From Sipunculus nudus (Eukaryota > Annelida > Sipuncula > Golfingiida > Sipunculidae), in assembly GCA_026874595.1 (NCBI GenBank), contig CM049306.1:65354019-65418018 (forward strand): a DNA stretch of 64,000 bases, in the 5' to 3' direction. Shown piece by piece: positions 1 through 9,845 of this stretch. A model generated the notes under the pieces. It did not search any database. It had not been told where the DNA came from and saw nothing but the letters and a program-made list of their open reading frames with translations. Each line of letters opens with the position of its first letter. Position 1 is the first letter of the stretch. The translations under genes were made by a program, and so were the position numbers.

Positions 1-685
1 TTAAAAGGACAAAAAGTAAGTTTCGAGATATTTTATTTTTTTATAATAAATATTTGATGTATAACTAAATTTAAACTTCTGCTGAATATGACAATGTCCC
101 CACGAGGAAAACGCATTAAATCTAGGTTCAGAAGCTGCAATCAATGTTGTGACACCGTCTATAGTTTTGGAGATATGGCACAATAATGATTACTGCAGCG
201 CCATCTGAAAGGAAAAAAAATAGTTTCAAGATATTTTATTTTTAATTATATATATTTTATGTATAATTAAACTTTAACCCCCGCGGAATACGACAGTCCC
301 CACGAGGTTAAACGCTTTAAATCTAGTTTCAGAAGCTGCAATCAATGTTGTGACACTGTCTATAGTTTTGGAGATATGGCACAATAATAATTGCTGCAGC
401 GCCATCTGAAAGGGAAAAAAAATAGTTTCGCGATATTTTAATTTTTATTATATATATTTTATGTATAATTAAAATTTAACCCCCACAGAATACGACAGAG
501 TCCAAACGAGGTTAAACGCATTAAATATAGTTTCAGAAGCTGCAATCAATGTTGTGACACTGTCTATAGTTTTGGAGATATGGCACAATAATGATTGCTG
601 CAGCGCCATCTGGGGGCTATTTTCTAAAAGGAAAAAAATAAATTTCCAGATATTTTATTTTAATATATATATTTGATGTATAATT
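1..685 (+). repeat. AT-unit tandem array (about 205 bp monomers)
   Basis: Three and a bit AT-rich monomers. Each runs through AAATCTAG, GCTGCAATCAATGTTGTGAC, TAGTTTTGGAGATATGGCA and then CAGCGCCATCTG. The last box recurs at about 191, 396 and 601, giving a period of 204-205 bp. The first two copies have lost the GGCGGC end of the CTCF-like core (they read CTGAAAGG), and the third reads CTGGGGGC. No coding potential is seen. Confidence 0.85.
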
Positions 686-1016
686 AAAATTTTACTCCTG
701 CCCCCAACTGCTTAACCAGGGATCAGCCCATATTTTGACACCCCCAACTACAAAATCGGGGATCCGTCCCTGGTTTCAAAGATTTGCCAGTGGTTCCTGG
801 CAACACAAGTGGCCGCACAAGGGGACACAATAAAAATCACAGGTGTGTTCCCTCCACATTTAGCGGCTTTTGTCCTCTATTCAATGCTGCTTTGTGAGAT
901 TCATGGACGACCGCGCACGCCAACATGCAACTGTAATAGCCTTGCCGGCACTTACCGGTCAACCCTGAAGCCACTTGTGCTCACGGCAATTGGATGTATT
1001 TTCATCATTTGATGAA
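686..1016 (+). repeat. S unit with a 67-codon ORF (809-1012)
   Basis: This is a dispersed module present four times in locus 1 (here, 10,886, 13,321, 18,275) and again in locus 2. It opens with an inverted repeat (AACCAGGGATC ... GATCCGTCCCTGGTT) and a small GCCAG/CTGGC hairpin. The ORF at 809-1012 uses an alternative start (GTG-type context, no ATG in the usual place because ATG has become ATA). The predicted peptide has a hydrophobic stretch followed by a Cys-containing segment (CEIHGRP, TCNCN). The reading frame is kept in three of four paralogues and broken in one. I recognise no family. It may be a chance ORF in a repeat, and no promoter, intron or polyadenylation context is evident. Confidence 0.6.
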
Positions 1017-2227
1017 AAACGAGGCAAGATTTGACGAGAATTGCAATAAAATCACTTGATGTGAATGAGAGTGTCAGACGCTGTCAAATGCTAAAAACTA
1101 TATGTCTGTAGGGTATAAAATGACAGCATAATAGGCATTTGTTTAAATGGTCCACTGTTCTCGTTTGACGAAAAATGGTGCGAGATATAACGAGATATTC
1201 ATTTCTATCACTTAACACTAATCAAATGATTTTTGAACAGTAGAAAAATAAAATCTCTAGCATAAAATTGAAAGAGATAAAGACATTTGTTGAATATTTT
1301 GTTCAAAATATCGAATATTCTCGTTTGGCGGTAGATGATGCGAGATTTTGCGAGATTTGCAGTTTTATCATGTTAAGCTTCCGAAAGGCTACCAGAGGCT
1401 GAAACCGTATACTCTTTAACCTAAAACGTGATCGAGTTATCAGCATTTCTGCGAAATCTCGTAATTTCTCGTTTGACGGAAAAACAGATCGAGATTCTAC
1501 GAGACTTCCAATTGACTGGATTGGAGCCAAAGGAATGCTACCTCATGCAGAAAACTAGACCCTTGAAGTATAAATATCAACAGAGATAGAAGCAAAAAAC
1601 TAATTATTTTCAGATTGTCAAGTTTTACCCCAAAATTTGGTTACCATGGTAACGGCAGCACAAAGCTACATGTACCCAGGAATAAGCCAATGATCCTAGT
1701 CTTAGATGCGACAAAAGAAATTGTTATATGCTTAATATTTTTTAAGATGTTGTGCAAAAATGATAAGTTGTAGTGTTACCAGTACCACGCCCCCTGGTGG
1801 CTTTTTTAAAAAAATGAAAAAACAATTTCGAGATATTTATAAATAACACAAAATACATTAATTTCAAAGCCATTGTTAATAAAATGCAACCTGCAGGTCA
1901 TATTTAATGAAATCTCGAAAACTCTCGTTTGACGAGAAATAGTGCGAGGTTTTGCGGGATTAACAATTCTATCATAAACAGCTCATGAAATACTACCTGA
2001 TGCAGAAAACTAGAACTCTCTAGCTTTAAAAATGAAAAATTTAGAAAGAAAATATCGAATTCTATCATTTCTTCCCAAAAATACGTTACTATGGTAACGA
2101 ATGATCAGAGATATTTGCTAGCATGTGGAAAGGTAACATGATGAGGAATAAAATGAGCTAAAGATTAAGCCGCTACGATTATTTTTTACAAAGATATGAA
2201 GGAAAATCCGTTTTAAGGTTTTTCAGG
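1017..2227 (+). repeat. X-unit series with X-box and CTCF-like core
   Basis: About 1.2 kb made of several dyad segments of the form CTCGTTTGACGA ... TGCGAGATTTGACGAG (around 1,160, 1,320, 1,450 and 1,925). A perfect palindrome GTTACCATGGTAAC lies at 1640-1653 and a CCACGCCCCCTGGTGGC core at 1785-1801. A second, weaker palindrome (GTTACTATGGTAAC) lies near 2,091. It ends at the tail beginning near 2,228. Short ORFs across it are not conserved between paralogues. Confidence 0.75.
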
Positions 2228-2232
2228 GACCC

Positions 2233-2250
2233 TGACCTTGACCTTGAACC
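2233..2250. promoter_or_regulatory. Nuclear-receptor half-site cluster
   Basis: Tandem TGACCT half-sites reading TGACCTTGACCTTGAACC. On the minus strand these are AGGTCA repeats containing TCAAGGTCA, the extended half-site of the SF-1/FTZ-F1/ERR type. The last half-site is degenerate (TGAACC). It is followed by an ACAATAGGCTCCGAGG box. Binding is not shown. Confidence 0.45.
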
Positions 2251-2354
2251 GATCATGACCCAAAACAATAGGCTCCGAGGAGAATTGATTTTACACTTAA
2301 TGTATAAGTTTCAGAGCGATTGGTGCAAAATTGTGGCCTGTAGAGTGGGGATAT

Positions 2355-2385
<31 letters not shown>

Positions 2386-2503
2386 AACATACGCGGGTGA
2401 TCAACATGCTTGCGAAAATCGAAGATTTCCGGCAAGCAACAAACAGACATCCGCGACTGACCAACCTGCTTGCAGAAATCGAAGATTTCCGGCAAGCAAT
2501 AAA
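2355..2503 (+). repeat. CAGA/CAAA microsatellite plus two hairpin minisatellite copies
   Basis: An (ACAG)n/(ACAA)n tract at 2355-2389 runs into two minisatellite copies. One is the ACGCGGGTGATCAACATG variant, the other the ATCCGCGACTGACCAACCTG variant. Each contains the hairpin CTTGC(A/C)GAAATC-GAA-GATTTCCGGCAAG. Translation of the tract on the minus strand gives a spurious SVCL-type periodic peptide. Confidence 0.85.
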
Positions 2504-2665
2504 GTTGTGACTGTGCCTCCCGGAGAGGCCGTCACGGACCGCTGCACACGCCGGCCGCCCACCGTAAGGACCCTGCCGCCACTTGCGGCGACTGCACGTG
2601 TCTTCGTGGTATGGCGAAAAACGGCGCGAGATTTGACGAGACTAACAATGTGACCCCTGAATGTG
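2504..2665 (+). repeat. G unit (GC-rich, CpG-rich, about 150 bp)
   Basis: Starts at CCCGGAGAGGCCGTCACGG and contains the short hairpin GCCGC-CACTT-GCGGC near 2,576. Compared with other G units it lacks about 25 bp (the ATGATCATAGATGGGG stretch) between GTGCCTCC and CGGAGAGG. Other G units lie at about 5,925, 22,147, 23,407 and 27,006, and their locus 2 equivalents at 31,566, 45,437 and 63,570. Confidence 0.75.
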
Positions 2666-3115
2666 ACTGCGAGTGTCAGCCGCTATCCAGCGCTGCAAAC
2701 CATGTGTCTTTAGCGTGAAAAATGACAGAATTATAGGCATTTCTTTGAATGGTCACGTGTTCTCGTTTGACAAGAAACGGTGCGAGATAAATTATGACAC
2801 TTGCGATTGAATGGCTTAGAACTAGAGGGATGCTGTCTAACGCCAAAAACCAGACCTTTCTATCGCAAATATCAACAGAGATAGAAGCTGGAAAACTCCG
2901 AATTTTCAGATTGTCAAGTTTTACCCCAAAATTTGGTAACCATGGTAACGGCAGCACAAAGCAACATGTGCGAAGGGATAAGCCAATGTTCCTAGTTTCA
3001 GATAAGACCCAAAAAATGGTGTCACGTTTAATATTTTTTGAGATATTGCAGAAAAATGATATGTTACGGTGTTTCATGTACCACGCCCCCTGGTGGCTAT
3101 TTCCAAAAAATGAAA
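2666..3115 (+). repeat. X unit following G unit
   Basis: Contains the stretch with CAACAGAGATAGAAGCTGGA, GGTAACCATGGTAACGG near 2,935 and the CTCF-like core CCACGCCCCCTGGTGGC at 3081-3097. A 113-codon ORF crosses it (2794-3135). Parallel ORFs exist in the paralogues near 6,216, 22,422, 23,722 and 27,271, but their starts, stops and lengths vary freely. I treat them as repeat ORFs. Confidence 0.7.
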
Positions 3116-3525
3116 AATCAGTTTCGGGATATTAGTGTAAGACATAAGATGTAATAGTTTTAAAAGATTCTTTCAAAACTGTGGCCTGTAGAATGCTATA
3201 TGTGAGACGCAAGAAACGGCAAGCAAGCGGATTTGAGGACAACTGAGAAACAGACGGACACACTGACAAAGTGACTCAAGATTGAGTCAAAATGATTCCA
3301 CCAGGATTTTGAAAAGACTCAGAGGAAGAAAATAAGCTATGGTTTATGTAATTGAGGCTTATAATTTTGGAGATATGGCCAAAACATGATATGTTGGAGA
3401 GGTTTGCACCCAGCGCCCCCTAGCGATCGAATTAAAAAAATGAAAAATTGATTTCGAGATAATAGTGTAGGACTTTCAATATGTCAGTTTCAAAAAGATT
3501 CCTGCAAAACTGTGGCCTCCAGGGC
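3116..3525 (+). repeat. R units (about 1.2 copies)
   Basis: A 330 bp R unit starting at TTTCGGGATATTAGTGTAAGAC, with GTGGCCTGTAGAATGCTATA and a degenerate CAGACGGACACACTGACA segment. It ends at a CAGCGCCCCCTAGCGATC core (3411-3428, slightly mutated from AGCGGCC). Confidence 0.7.
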
Positions 3526-3862
3526 AAGATTACTGAAATCTCGAAATATCTGGTTTGACGAGATATTGTACGAGATATCGCGAGAATTTTAATAAAATCT
3601 TGCAGTACTTGTTAAATGCTACCTGATGCAAAAAACTAGACCTCTCTAGCTTTAAAACTGACAAAGTTAGAAAAATAAGACCCCTTATTTCAGAATATCA
3701 TGACTTTTTCCCAAAAATTCGTAACCATGGTCACGGCAAATTTGAGTCAGCTACACACCAGATGACTGGCCTTGGAATGACGTTTAAAATGAGCTATGTT
3801 TGAAGAAGATCCGATTAATAGTGACAAAGATATGAAGAAAAAACCGTTTTGAGAACTTTTGA
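3526..3862 (+). repeat. X unit, short form
   Basis: Dyad ATCTGGTTTGACGAGATATTGTACGAG, the small palindrome CTAGACCTCTCTAG near 3,637, and AACCATGGTCACGG near 3,723 (a mutated X-box palindrome). It leads directly into the half-site cluster at 3,863. Confidence 0.65.
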
Positions 3863-4040
3863 TGACCTTGACCTTGACCTTTGACCTGTATTGCCCAAAA
3901 ACAATAGGCCCCGAGGACTTTTGCTTGTCTACCAGCTGTATAAGTTAAAAGGCAATTGCCTTAAAATTATGGCCTGTAGAGAGTACACAGACAGACAGAC
4001 AGACAGACAGACTAGATGACCTGAGGTCACACGCTTGCCG
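3863..4040 (+). repeat. Tail: half-site cluster, CAGA tract, hairpin end
   Basis: Four TGACC half-sites in 24 bp (3863-3886). The final pair TGACCTTTGACC is a DR1 arrangement (AGGTCA, one base, AGGTCA, on the minus strand). An AACAATAGGCCCCGAGGA box follows, then a CAGA tract at 3986-4012. The end is TGACCT-G-AGGTCA (4017-4029), an everted half-site pair where other tails have CGACC-AGA-GGTCG. Confidence 0.6.
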
Positions 4041-4171
4041 AAAATGATGTAAAGTTAAGTCAGATGAACGAGCAGTGTCAGAGTAAAGAAAATAATCCAT
4101 AGTTTGTGAAGAAAGAACCAATATTAACAAAGTTCTAAAGAGAATAAGATTTTGATATATTTTGATCACTT

Positions 4172-4188
4172 TGACCTTGACCTTTGAC
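4172..4188. promoter_or_regulatory. Half-site cluster without a CAGA tract
   Basis: TGACCTTGACCTTTGAC in an intermodule stretch (4,041-4,190). It directly precedes an R-unit array instead of an AACAATAGG box, so it looks like a tail whose downstream part was lost and fused to R DNA. Confidence 0.4.
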
Positions 4189-4189
4189 T

Positions 4190-5275
4190 TATTTGAATAA
4201 TAAACATAGGACTTCCAGATATCATCACGATATATGACAAGTGTAATTTACAAAACGATTCATGCAAAACTGTGGCCAGTAGAATGCTACATGTGAGACG
4301 CAAGAACCGGCAAGCTGGCGAAATTGAGGACAACTGACACACAGACAAACATACTGACTAACTGACCCACGATTGGGAACAGATGACTTAATCATGTTAT
4401 GAAGAAACCTCAGAGGAAGATAATAAGCTATAGTTTATGTAAATGAGGTTTATAGTTTTTGAGATATGGCCAAAAAATTATATGTTGTGCAAGTTTGAGT
4501 GCACCGCCCCCTAGCGGCCAATTCTGGAAAATGAAAATTCCGTTTCGAGATATTAGTGTAAGACATAAGATGTAATAGTTTTAAAAGGATTCTTTCAAAA
4601 CTGTGGCCTGTAGAATGCTATATGTGAGACGCAAGAACCGGCAAGCAAGCGGATTTGAGGACAACTGAGAAACAGACGGACACACAGACCAAGTGACTCA
4701 AGATTGAGACCAAATGAATACACCAGGTTTTTGGAAAGACCCAGAGGAAGAACATAAGCTATAGTTTATGTAAATGAGGTTTATAGTTTTAGAGATATGG
4801 CCAAAAAATGATATGTTGTGCAAGTTTGAGTGCACCGCCCCCTAGCGGCCAATTCTGGAAAATGAAAAATCGGTTTCGAGATATTAGTGTGAGACATAAG
4901 ATGTAATAGTTTTAAAAAGATTCTTTCAAAACTGTGTCCTGTAGAATGCTATATGTGAGACGCAAGAACCGGCAAGCAAGCGGATTTGAGGACAACTGAG
5001 AAACAGACGGACACACAGACAAAGTGACACAAGATTGAGACCAGATGACTAAACGAGTTCATGAAGAAGACTTAGATGAAAAAAATAAACTATAGTTTTT
5101 GTAATTGAGGCTTATAATTTTGGAGATATTGCCAAAACATGATATGTTGGAGAGGTTTGCACCCAGCGCCCCCTAGCGGCCGAATTAAAAAAATGAAAAA
5201 TTGATTTTGAGATAATGGTGTAGGACTTAAGATATGCCAGTTTCAAAAAGATTCCTGCAAAACTGTGGCCTCCAG
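4190..5275 (+). repeat. R-unit array (about 3.3 copies)
   Basis: Three tandem 330 bp units with CTCF-like cores at 4501-4519 (GCACCGCCCCCTAGCGGCC), 4832-4850 and 5164-5181, spaced 331-332 bp. In each, the phrase GAGATATGGCCAAAA or GAGATATTGCCAAAA precedes the core by about 40 bp, and GAAAAT plus a TTTCGAGATATTAGTG or close variant follows it. Confidence 0.85.
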
Positions 5276-5615
5276 GGCAAGATTACTGAAATCTCGAAAT
5301 ATCTCGTTTGACGAGATATTATACGAGATATTGCGAGACTCCTAATAGAATCTTGTAGTACTAGGTGAATGCTACCTGATGCAAAAAACTAGACCTCTCT
5401 AGCTGTAAAACTGCCAAAGTTAGAAAAATAAGGCCCCTTATTTTCGAATATCATGACTTTTTCCCAAAAATTCGTAACCATGGTTACGGCAAATTTGAGT
5501 CAGCTACACACCAGATGACTGGCCTTGGAATGATGTTTAAAATGAGCTTTGTTTGAAGAAGATACGACTAATAGTGACAAAGATATGAAGAAAAAACCGT
5601 TTTGAGAACTTTTGA
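5276..5615 (+). repeat. X unit, short form
   Basis: Contains the dyad ATCTCGTTTGACGAGATATT, the CTAGACCTCTCTAG palindrome and GTAACCATGGTTACGG near 5,475. It ends at the half-site cluster 5616-5639. Confidence 0.65.
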
Positions 5616-5886
5616 TGACCTTGACCTTGACCTTTGACCTGTATTGCCCAAAAACAATAGGCCCCGAGGACTTTTGCTTGTCTACCAGCTGTATAAGTTT
5701 AAAGACAATTGCTGCAAAATTGTGGCCTGTAGAGAGTACACAGACAGACAGACAAACAGACAAACAAACAGACATCCGCGACTGACCAACCTGCTTGCCG
5801 AAATCGAAGATTTCCGGCAAGCAACAAACAGACATCCGCGACTGACCAACCTGCTTGCAGAAATCGAAGATTTCCGGCAAGCAATA
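5616..5886 (+). repeat. Tail holding the D1/D2 junction
   Basis: Half-sites lie at 5616-5639, the CAGA/CAAA tract at 5739-5773 and two minisatellite copies at 5768-5884. Up to 5,760 the sequence follows 34,815. From 5,761 it follows 45,274. The junction therefore lies inside the tetranucleotide tract, with only about 2 bp (AC) shared by the two parental flanks. Confidence 0.85.
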
Positions 5887-5924
5887 AAGTATGGACTGTG
5901 CCTCCAACATGTATGATCATAGAT

Positions 5925-6070
5925 GGGGCCCGGAGAGGCCGTCACGGACCGCTGCACACGCCGGCCGCCCACCGTAAGGACCCTGCCGCCACTTGCGGCG
6001 ACGGCACGTGACTTCGTGGTTTGGTGAAACACGGCGCGAGATCTGACGAAACTTACATTGTGACCCCTGA
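5925..6070 (+). repeat. G unit
   Basis: Full-length form with ATGATCATAGATGGGG before CCCGGAGAGGCC, then the GCCGC-CACTT-GCGGC hairpin near 5,987. It abuts the minisatellite on its left and an X unit on its right, the same order as at 22,147, 23,407 and 27,006. Confidence 0.75.
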
Positions 6071-6914
6071 ATGTGACTGCGAGTGTCAGGCGCTACCCAG
6101 CGCTGCAAACCATGTGTCTGTAGCGTAAAAAAATGAATGGTCCCGTGTTCTCGTTTCACGAGAAACGGTGCGAGATATGACGCGACTTGCTATTGAATGA
6201 CCTAGAACTAAAGAAATGCTATCTAACGCCAAAAACCAGAGCGTTCTATCGCAAATATCGACAGAGATAGAAGCAGGAAAACTCCGTATTTTCAGATTGT
6301 CAAGTTTTACCCCAAAATTTGGTAACCATGGTAACGGCAGCACAAGGGTAAATGTACGAAGGAATAAGGCAATGATCCTAGTTTTAGATGCGACAAAAAA
6401 AATTGCTATATGCTTAATATTTTTTAAGATATTGCGGAAAAATGATAAGTTGTAGTGTTTCCAGTACCATGCCCCCTGGTGGCTATTTTCGAAAAATGAA
6501 AAAACAAGTTCGAGATAATACAGAACAACAGAAAATATGTCACTTTCAGAACCTCATCTGTAAAACTGCAACCTCTAAATCGTATTTAATGAAATCTCGA
6601 AAAAACTCATTTGACGACAAATGGCACGAGATTTTGCGAGACTTACATTAATTTCGCATAGAGCATATTAAATGCTACGCATTGCAAAAAACTAGACCTC
6701 TCTAACTTAAAAACTGAGAAATTTGCAGGGAAATTTTCGAATTTTCTGATTTTCCCCAAAAAATACGTTACCATGGTAACCATTGACCGGAAAAATTTGC
6801 CAGCACTTGGAAAGCTTACATAGTGAGGAATAAAATGAGCTACGGATTATGCGGCTACGCTTATTATTGACGAAGATATGAAGAAAATAAAGATTTTAGG
6901 TTTTTTGGTGACCC
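6071..6914 (+). repeat. X-unit pair
   Basis: The first part carries GGTAACCATGGTAACGG near 6,322 and a CTCF-like core CCATGCCCCCTGGTGGC (6467-6483). The second part carries the perfect GTTACCATGGTAAC palindrome (6767-6780). ORFs here are open by chance and shift between paralogues. Confidence 0.7.
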
Positions 6915-7171
6915 TGACCTTGACCTTTGACCGATCATGGCCAAAAACAATAGGCTCCGAGGAGAACAGATCTTACAGTTAATGTATAAGTTTCAGAGCG
7001 ATTGCTTAAAAACTGTGGCCTCTAGCGCGTGTACATACAGACAGACAGACAGACAAACAAACAAACAAACAAACAAACATACGCGGGTGATCAACATCCT
7101 TGCGAAAATCGAAGATTTCCGGCAAGCAACAAACAGACAAACTAGACGACCATAGGTCGAACGCTTGCCGG
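6915..7171 (+). repeat. Tail with long CAAA run and one minisatellite copy
   Basis: Half-sites TGACCTTGACCTTTGACC at 6915-6932. The microsatellite at 7037-7079 is mostly CAAA repeats. One hairpin minisatellite copy ends near 7,130, then the alternative end CGACC-ATA-GGTCG followed by AACGCTTGCCGGAA (to 7,171). Confidence 0.75.
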
Positions 7172-8580
7172 AAATCGGAAGTGAAACACAGACGGACAGA
7201 CAGAACATATTGTCGGTTTTCTATTAATGGAATGACTCTCAGGGACATTGCTGAGAATATGTGGCCCGTAGAATGACATATGAGACAAAAGAACAGGCAA
7301 GCAGACAAAGCTGACAACAAAAGACGAACAGACAGATATAGTGACTTAGTGAGACAAGATTGACACCAGATGACATAACCTAGTGATTGAGAAGATTCAA
7401 AGGAAGAAAATGAGTTATAATTTATGTAATTTAGATTTATAGTTTTGGAGGTATGGCGAATTAATGATATACTTGGGAGGCTCGACTGTAGCGCCCTCTA
7501 GCAGACATATTCCGAAGACGACAAATGCGTTTCGTATTATTAGTGTATGACATGAGATGTCCCAGTTTCAAAAGGATTCCGTCAAAGCTGTGGCCTGTAG
7601 AATGCTATATGTAAGGCGTAAGAACCAGCAAGCAGGCGACTTTGAGGATAACGGTCAAACAGATGGACACACTGACAAAGTGACAGAAGATTGAAACCAG
7701 ATGCCTTAATCAGGTTATGGAGAAGACTCAAAGGAAGAAAATAAGCAATAGTTTATGTAACTGAGGCTTTGGGTTTAGAGATATGGCCAATACAATGGTA
7801 TGTGTGTGAGGATCGTGTGCAGCGCCCACTAGTGGCCATATCCGGAAAATGAAAAATTTATTTCTAGATATTAGTGTAAGACATAAGATGTAATAGTTTC
7901 AAAAGGATTCCGTCAAAACTATGGCCTATAGAATGCTATATGTGAGACGCAAGAGCCAACAAGCAGGCGAATTTGAGGACAACTGACAAACAGACGAAAA
8001 CACTGACAAAGTGTCTCAAGATTGAGTCCAGATGACTACTCCAGGTTATGGAGAAGACTCAAAGGAAGAAAAACCTACAGTTTATGTAACTGAGGTTTAT
8101 AGTTTTGGAGATATTGCCAAAGCATGATATGTTGGGAGAGGTTCGGGTTCAGCGCCCCCTAGCGGCCATATCCGGAAAATGAACAATTGGTTTCGAGATA
8201 TTAGTGTAAGACTTAAGATGTAATAGTTTCAAAAGGATTCTTTCAAAACTGTGGCCTGTAGAATGCTATATGTGAGACTTAAGAGCAAGCAGGCGAATTT
8301 GAGGACAACTGACAAACAGACAGACACACTGACAAAGTGTCACAAAATTGTGACCAGATGACTACACTAGGTTATGGAGAAGACTCATAGGAAGAAAATA
8401 AGCTATAGTTTATGTAATTGAGGCTTATAATTTTTGAGATATGGCCAAAATATGATATGTTCGGGAGGTTCGCATCCAGGGCCCCCTAGCGGCCCTATTA
8501 AAAAAATGAAAAAACAATTTCGAGATACTAGTGTAGGACTTATAATATGTCAGTTTCAAAAAGATTCCTGCAATAATGTG
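7172..8580 (+). repeat. R-unit array (4 copies)
   Basis: Cores lie at 7489-7504 (TAGCGCCCTCTAGCAG), 7820-7837 (CAGCGCCCACTAGTGGCC), 8150-8167 (CAGCGCCCCCTAGCGGCC) and 8477-8494 (CAGGGCCCCCTAGCGGCC), spacing 327-331 bp. The same order of core variants (CCTCTAGCAG, CCACTAGTGG, CCCCTAGCGG, CCCCTAGCGG) recurs at 15,186-16,192, so it forms a higher-order unit of about 1.3-1.6 kb. Confidence 0.85.
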
Positions 8581-8787
8581 GCCTTTGGCGCAAGATGAAT
8601 GAAATCTCGAAATATCTCTATTCACGAGATATTTTACGAGATACTGCAAGACTTGTAATAAAATCTTGTAGTACTAGTTGAATGCTTCCTGATGCAAAAA
8701 ACTAGATCACTCTAGCTATAAAACTGACAAAGTTACAAAAATTAGGCCTTTTATTTTCGAAAATCATGAGTTTTCCCCAAAAATGTG
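8581..8787 (+). repeat. Truncated X unit
   Basis: Starts normally (ATCTCGAAATATCTCTATTCACGAG, ACTAGATCACTCTAG) but stops after CCCCAAAAATGTG at 8,787, where it is fused to GACAAACGGACAGACAG of the next R array. The X-box, half-sites and tail present in the intact paralogue at 10,040-10,334 are missing. Confidence 0.7.
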
Positions 8788-9845
8788 GACAAACGGACAG
8801 ACAGAACATATTGTCGGTTTTCTATTAATGGAATGACTCTCAGGGACATTGCTGAGAATATGTGGCCCGTAGAATGACATATGAGACAAAAGAACAGGCA
8901 AGCAGACAAAGCTGACAACAAAAGACGAACAGACAGACATACTGACTTTGTGAGACAAGATTGACACCAGATGACATAACCTGGTGATTGAGAAGATTCA
9001 AAGGAAGAAAATGATTTATGTAATTTAGATTTATAGTTTTGGAGGTATGGCGAATTAATGATATACTTGGGAGGCTCGACTGTAGCGCCCTCTAGCAGAC
9101 ATGTTCCCAAGACGACAAATGCGTTTCGTATTATTAGTGTATGACAAGAGATGTCCCAGTTTCAAAAGGATTCCGTCAAAGCTGTGGCCTGTAGAATGCT
9201 ATATGTAAGGCGTAAGAACCAGCAAGCAGGCGACTTTGAGGATAACGGACAAACAGATGGACACACTGACAAAGTGACAGAAGATTGAAACCATATGCTT
9301 TAATCAGGTTATGGAGAAGACTCAAAGGAAGAAAATAAGCGATAGCTTATGTAACTGAGGCTTTGGGTGTAGAGATATGGCCAATACAATGGTATGTGTG
9401 TGAGGGTCGTGTGCAGCGCCCACTAGTGGCCATATCAGGAAAATGAAAAATTCATTTTTAGAAATTAGTGTCAGACATAAGATGTAAAAGTTTCAAAAGG
9501 ATTCCGTCAAAACTGTGGCCTATAGAATGCTATATGTGAGACGCAAGAACCAACAAGCAGGCGAATTTGAGGCATTGACAAACAGACGAAAACACTGACA
9601 AAGTGACTCAAGATTGAGTCCAGATGACTACTCCAGGTTATGGAGAAGACCCAAAGGAAGAAAAAAGCTACAGTTTATGTAACTGAGGTTTATAATTTTG
9701 GAGATATGGCCAAAATATGATATGTTCGGGAGGTTCGCATCCAGCGCCCCCTAGCGGCCCTATTCAAAAAATGAAAAAACAATTTCGAGATACTAGTGTA
9801 GGACTTATAATATGTCAGTTTCAAAAAGATTCCTGCAATTATTTG
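8788..9845 (+). repeat. R-unit array (3 copies) with recombination window
   Basis: Cores at 9083-9098, 9414-9431 and 9742-9759. Between the second and third cores lies the switch at 9578-9606: left of it the sequence matches the diagnostic GAGGCATTGAC of 49,085, and right of it GTGACTCAAGATTGAGTCCAGATG of 51,031. Compared with locus 2 exactly 1,916 bp are absent here. Confidence 0.85.

Larger units (their letters stand above)
1..5760. repeat. Duplication block D1, left copy
   Basis: The block matches 29,056-34,815 at a constant offset of 29,055 with no indel seen. By eye I found five substitutions: 1194 G/A, 2298 T/A, 3033 A/T, 3587 T/A and 4479 T/G (left/right copy). Homology stops abruptly inside the CAGACAAACAGA tract at 5,760. 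The left limit lies outside the window. Contents are an AT array, S unit, X units, tails, G unit and R units, listed separately. Confidence 0.95.
5761..9592. repeat. Duplication block D2, left copy
   Basis: Matches 45,274 to about 49,105 at offset 39,513. One substitution noticed is 8014 T versus 47527 A. The right end lies in the 29 bp window 9578-9606, where the sequence switches from the 49,091 type to the 51,007 type. Confidence 0.93.

Noticed and set aside
2253-2495. Minus-strand ORFs rich in SVCLSVCLFVC, seen at many places (for example 5500-5910, 21723-22133, 45016-45423)
   Set aside because: They are translations of TGTC/TGTT tetranucleotide tracts and the hairpin minisatellite. A tetranucleotide repeat without stops gives a periodic peptide in every frame. 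They are not genes.
2794-3135. Plus-strand ORF family containing the phrase TEIEAGKLRIF (also 6216, 22422, 23722, 27271, 31849, 45729)
   Set aside because: Starts, stops and lengths differ among paralogues, several X units have no such ORF, and the opposite strand is equally open. It is best explained as chance ORFs in a young repeat.
4011-4040. CTAG after CAGA tracts as a definite Helitron 3-prime terminus
   Set aside because: The hairpin lies after CTAG rather than before it, and the other tails continue without CTAG. The resemblance is not enough for a call.
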